A stretch of 64,000 nt of DNA, taken from assembly GCF_000746255.1 (NCBI RefSeq), contig NZ_JQKW01000001.1, forward strand, positions 18,180 to 82,179, given 5' to 3'. The notes below the pieces were generated by a model that worked only from the letters and a program-made list of their open reading frames with translations, did no database searches and had not been told where the DNA came from. The DNA comes from Thermodesulfobacterium hydrogeniphilum. GTDB taxonomy: Bacteria > Desulfobacterota > Thermodesulfobacteria > Thermodesulfobacteriales > Thermodesulfobacteriaceae. Position numbers and translations under genes: made by a program. This document shows, piece after piece, positions 61,664 to 64,000 of this stretch; position 1 is the first letter of the stretch; each line of letters begins with the position of its first letter.

Positions 61664-62218
61664 TTATTTAGTGGGAGGAAGCCTTCTTTTTGAAGTAGGG
61701 TATGGTAAGATTTCCTGTAAAGCCCTGATAGTTTCTTCTGAAACAGTTATTTGTTTGAAAACTTTAAGCCTTGCTTCCTTTATAGCTTCTTTCCAAAAGG
61801 TATCTCTTTCAAAATCTCTACTTTCATAATCATATTCATAATAAACCTCTTTAATTCCAGCAGAGGCAATTAGTTTTAAACATACATAACAGGGAGCTAA
61901 AGTGCAATAAATACTTGCTCCTTCTACAGAAATACCAAACCTTGCAGCTTGAGCTATTGCATTAGCCTCAGCATGAGAGGCTCTGCAAAAATTATATTTA
62001 TCTATATCAGGTATTCCCTTTTCTCTTCTAAAACAATAAGTAGAGCCTCTATCAGTGCAATGCCAAGCACCAGGCATAGGACCATTGTATCCTGTAGCAA
62101 GAATTCTTTTATCTTTAACAATTACAGCTCCTGTAGGACGAGAATTACAACCAGAGCGTAAAGCCACAATTTTAGCAATAAGCATAAAATACTCGTGCCA
62201 ATCAGGTCTATATACCAT
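61664..62218 (-). CDS. dCMP deaminase-family protein (ComEB-like)
   Basis: A 184-residue Zn-dependent deaminase. The zinc and catalytic motifs are SHAEANAIAQAARFG (HAE) and CTLAPCYVCLKLIASAGIKEVYY (PCxxC). NSRPTGAVIVKDKRILATGYNGPMPGAWHC is the typical N-terminal segment. It converts dCMP to dUMP for dTTP synthesis. The start is ATG 62218 behind AGGAAA; an ATG at 62251 would overlap glyA. It is convergent with the H+-ATPase gene, with 1 nt between stops. Confidence 0.9.
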   Translation of the reverse strand: MVYRPDWHEYFMLIAKIVALRSGCNSRPTGAVIVKDKRILATGYNGPMPGAWHCTDRGSTYCFRREKGIPDIDKYNFCRASHAEANAIAQAARFGISVEGASIYCTLAPCYVCLKLIASAGIKEVYYEYDYESRDFERDTFWKEAIKEARLKVFKQITVSEETIRALQEILPYPTSKRRLPPTK

Positions 62219-62220
62219 AT

Positions 62221-63459
62221 TTATTTCCTGTAAAAAGGAAATTTTATACAAATTTCCTTTATTTTTTTTCTTATTTCTCTTTTTAATTTTTCATTTTCTG
62301 GATTTTCCAAAACTTCACACATATAATTAGCTACTTCTTCTACCTCTTTTTCTTTTAATCCTCTTGTAGTAATAGCAGGAGTTCCTATTCTAATCCCACT
62401 TGTAACTCTGGGGGGACGTGGATCAAAAGGAATAGCATTTTTATTTACTGTTATACCAGCTTCTTCTAAAAGCTTTTCTGCTTCAGCACCTGTTAACCCT
62501 TTGATAGAAACATCTACCAAGACTAAGTGATTATCTGTCCCTCCTGAAACAATTCTAAATCCTTTTTCTTTGAAAACTTTGGCTATTACCTGGGCATTTT
62601 TTACCACTTGTTGTTGATAGGTTTTAAACTCAGGTTCTAAAGCCTGTTTAAAACAAACAGCTTTGGCTGCAATAATATTCATATGAGGTCCACCTTGAAT
62701 TCCGGGAAATACCATTTTATTTATAATCTTAGCATATTTTTCTTTACAAAGGATGAAACCACCTCTTGGGCCTCTTAGAGTTTTATGAGTGGTGGAAGTA
62801 ACAAAATCAGCATAAGGGATAGGTGAGGGATGAATTCCAGCAGCAATTAAACCAGCAATATGTGCCATATCAACCATTAAATAAGCTCCTACTTCTTGTG
62901 CAATATTATAAAAAACTTCAAAATCTATTACTCTGGGATAAGCACTTGCTCCAGCTATAATAATTTTAGGTTTATGCTCTAAAGCAAGTCTTCTTACCTC
63001 TTCATAATCTATCATTTCAGTATCTTTAGAAACTCCATAATGAACCACTTTATATAATTTCCCTGAAAAATTAACAGGAGAACCATGAGAAAGATGTCCT
63101 CCATGAGAGAGATTCATAGAAAGAATAGTATCTCCTGGATTTAAAATCGCAAAATATACAGCCATATTAGCCTGTGTTCCAGAATGAGGCTGGACATTAG
63201 CATGTTCTGCTCCAAAAAGAAGTTTAACTCTATTTATAGCTAATTTTTCTACTTCATCTACATATTCACATCCACCATAATATCTTGCTTTAGGATAACC
63301 TTCAGCGTATTTGTTCATTAAGGCTGAGCCTTCTGCTTCCATTACAGCAAGAGAAGCCAAATTTTCAGAAGCTATCATTTCAAGTTGATATTCCTGTCTC
63401 TCTATTTCTTTTTGAATTAAATTCCATATTTCAGGATCAACAGAAGAAAGTACAGACAT
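62221..63459 (-). CDS. glyA: Serine hydroxymethyltransferase
   Basis: A 412-residue PLP enzyme interconverting serine and glycine with tetrahydrofolate. The Schiff-base Lys is in [49 protein letters not shown] and [11 protein letters not shown] are also canonical. Length is normal. AGGAGGT precedes the ATG. It is followed at once (2 nt) by the dCMP deaminase gene, which fits a one-carbon/thymidylate link. Confidence 0.97.
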   Translation of the reverse strand: MSVLSSVDPEIWNLIQKEIERQEYQLEMIASENLASLAVMEAEGSALMNKYAEGYPKARYYGGCEYVDEVEKLAINRVKLLFGAEHANVQPHSGTQANMAVYFAILNPGDTILSMNLSHGGHLSHGSPVNFSGKLYKVVHYGVSKDTEMIDYEEVRRLALEHKPKIIIAGASAYPRVIDFEVFYNIAQEVGAYLMVDMAHIAGLIAAGIHPSPIPYADFVTSTTHKTLRGPRGGFILCKEKYAKIINKMVFPGIQGGPHMNIIAAKAVCFKQALEPEFKTYQQQVVKNAQVIAKVFKEKGFRIVSGGTDNHLVLVDVSIKGLTGAEAEKLLEEAGITVNKNAIPFDPRPPRVTSGIRIGTPAITTRGLKEKEVEEVANYMCEVLENPENEKLKREIRKKIKEICIKFPFYRK

Positions 63460-63509
63460 AAATACCTCCTATTTTATAATATAAAATTAATTTTATAATT
63501 GATTTGAAA

Positions 63510-63532
63510 TTTTTAAAGACTTTCTTTAAAAA
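63510..63532. terminator. AT-only inverted repeat between glyA and the glycosyltransferase
   Basis: A perfect 10-bp inverted repeat TTTTTAAAGA/TCTTTAAAAA with a 3-nt loop. It lies directly after the stop of the upstream minus-strand gene (63534). With no G-C rich core it would be a weak terminator, so this is tentative. Confidence 0.4.
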
Positions 63533-63533
63533 A

Positions 63534-64000
63534 TTAAATTTCTTCCACTTTGAAGACGCCGTTAATTTGGGCTTTATTGAAGCGATTTAGATTTTTTTGG
63601 ATTATAAAGCTCAGGGCTGTTAGGAAGGAGAGTGGTATTTCAAGGAGCCAGAGTTTGGAGGAGGAGAGTGTTGCAGCAATTGGATTTAAGACAGAGAGGG
63701 TTAAGAAGAAGTAGAAGGAGTATTTCCAGAATTTTTCACATTTTTGAGGGTTTTTAAGGATAAAGGGTATGGTTAAGAGATCTCTAATAACTTCAAAAGT
63801 TCTTTTGAGGTTGTAATGGGATTTTCCATAGAGTCTTGGGCGATCAATAATGGGTATTTCGCAGACATCATTGTTTTTGACACCGAATAAAGCAGGCAGG
63901 AAGCGGTGGAATCCATGAGGAATTTGGTATTTTTTGGGAATGGGAGATAGATAGGCTTTTAGAGAACAGCCATTATCTCTGACTTTAAGGCCAGTTATTT
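63534..64000 (-). CDS. GT2-family (dolichyl-phosphate mannosyltransferase-like) glycosyltransferase, C-terminal part
   Basis: A partial gene running off the right edge; the last 154 residues are visible, ending at TAA 63534-63536. VRDNGCSLKAYLSPIPKKY, IPHGFHRFLPALF and EIPIIDRPRLYGKSHYNLKR with TFEVIRDLL are the signature of the DPM1/GtrB-like GT2 C-terminus, followed by two membrane helices (FWKYSFYFFLTLSVLNPIAA and LLEIPLSFLTALSFII). It would transfer a sugar to a polyprenyl phosphate carrier. Codon use is richer in C-ending codons (TTC, CTC, ACC, AAC) than in the neighbouring glyA: 18 of the first 50 codons end in G or C against 11 of 50 in glyA, five of those being ATG/TGG. Confidence 0.82.
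   Translation of the reverse strand, partial: ITGLKVRDNGCSLKAYLSPIPKKYQIPHGFHRFLPALFGVKNNDVCEIPIIDRPRLYGKSHYNLKRTFEVIRDLLTIPFILKNPQKCEKFWKYSFYFFLTLSVLNPIAATLSSSKLWLLEIPLSFLTALSFIIQKNLNRFNKAQINGVFKVEEI

Overview
The window is a strongly AT-rich (about 30% GC by eye) chromosomal segment of an anaerobic, hydrogen-using, Gram-negative thermophile. A Thermodesulfobacterium-like sulfate reducer is my best guess (inference, not proven). The supporting features are LolA and lipobox lipoproteins (an outer membrane), a Tat-exported periplasmic [NiFe] hydrogenase, a cytosolic HdrABC-MvhADG electron-bifurcating complex, a DsrK/TmcB/HdrD-type Fe-S protein, a tungsten-type aldehyde:ferredoxin oxidoreductase, both ADP-forming and AMP-forming acyl-CoA synthetases, and a split F-ATPase with the Fo genes on their own. 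No phage, IS element, CRISPR array, tRNA or rRNA gene was seen.

Layout. 1-2.1 kb: tail of a membrane protein, then a phosphate-transport operon (PiT, DUF47, CBS) on the minus strand. 2.3-7 kb: DUF445, an HdrD-like Fe-S protein, an IMPase-Nudix fusion and a diguanylate cyclase. 7-11.5 kb (minus): RNase II/R family, hisA, a lipoprotein and an anion permease. 11.7-22 kb (plus): CBS protein, ADP-forming acyl-CoA synthetase, BioD/DRTGG protein, SAH/MTA deaminase, CBS protein, acetyl-CoA synthetase, alcohol dehydrogenase and 2-hydroxyacid dehydrogenase, which together look like an acyl-CoA/acetate/alcohol module. 22-26.8 kb: RibD-like reductase, a CDP-alcohol transferase, DedA, LolA and FtsK. 26.9-30.8 kb: a GGDEF sensor, a decayed GGDEF/EAL gene and the aldehyde oxidoreductase. 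30.9-37.1 kb: periplasmic hydrogenase facing hypC-hypD, then a CDP-alcohol transferase and comM. 37.2-39.1 kb: atpZ-atpI-atpB-atpE. 39.3-45.7 kb: a giant dehydratase activase and two RNA methyltransferases.

46.1-53 kb is the centrepiece: hdrA-hdrC-hdrB-mvhD-mvhG-mvhA, a terminator, then a hydrogenase maturation protease. Two genes in it, hdrA and mvhD, carry in-frame UGA codons. Each UGA is followed at 15-16 nt by a hairpin with a GGUC-type apical loop, as expected of bacterial SECIS elements, so both are read as selenoproteins. A naive annotation would split hdrA in two and truncate mvhD. The operon is preceded by a roughly 195-bp imperfect tandem duplication that carries two extended -10 promoters.

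53-64 kb: a signal-less oxyanion-binding-like protein behind a palindrome, a frameshifted moxR relic not covered by any intact gene, AMMECR1, a DsbC-like lipoprotein, nitroreductase, flavoprotein, SpeE, DnaJ, an unannotated 44-residue membrane peptide translationally coupled to a P-type H+-ATPase, dCMP deaminase, glyA, and the end of a GT2 glycosyltransferase with distinct codon use.

How the parts fit together (inference): the periplasmic hydrogenase oxidises H2 outside the membrane, while Mvh-Hdr oxidises H2 inside and bifurcates electrons to ferredoxin and a disulfide. Ferredoxin can exchange with the aldehyde oxidoreductase, and the acyl-CoA synthetases handle the acids. The ATP synthase and H+-ATPase manage the proton gradient.
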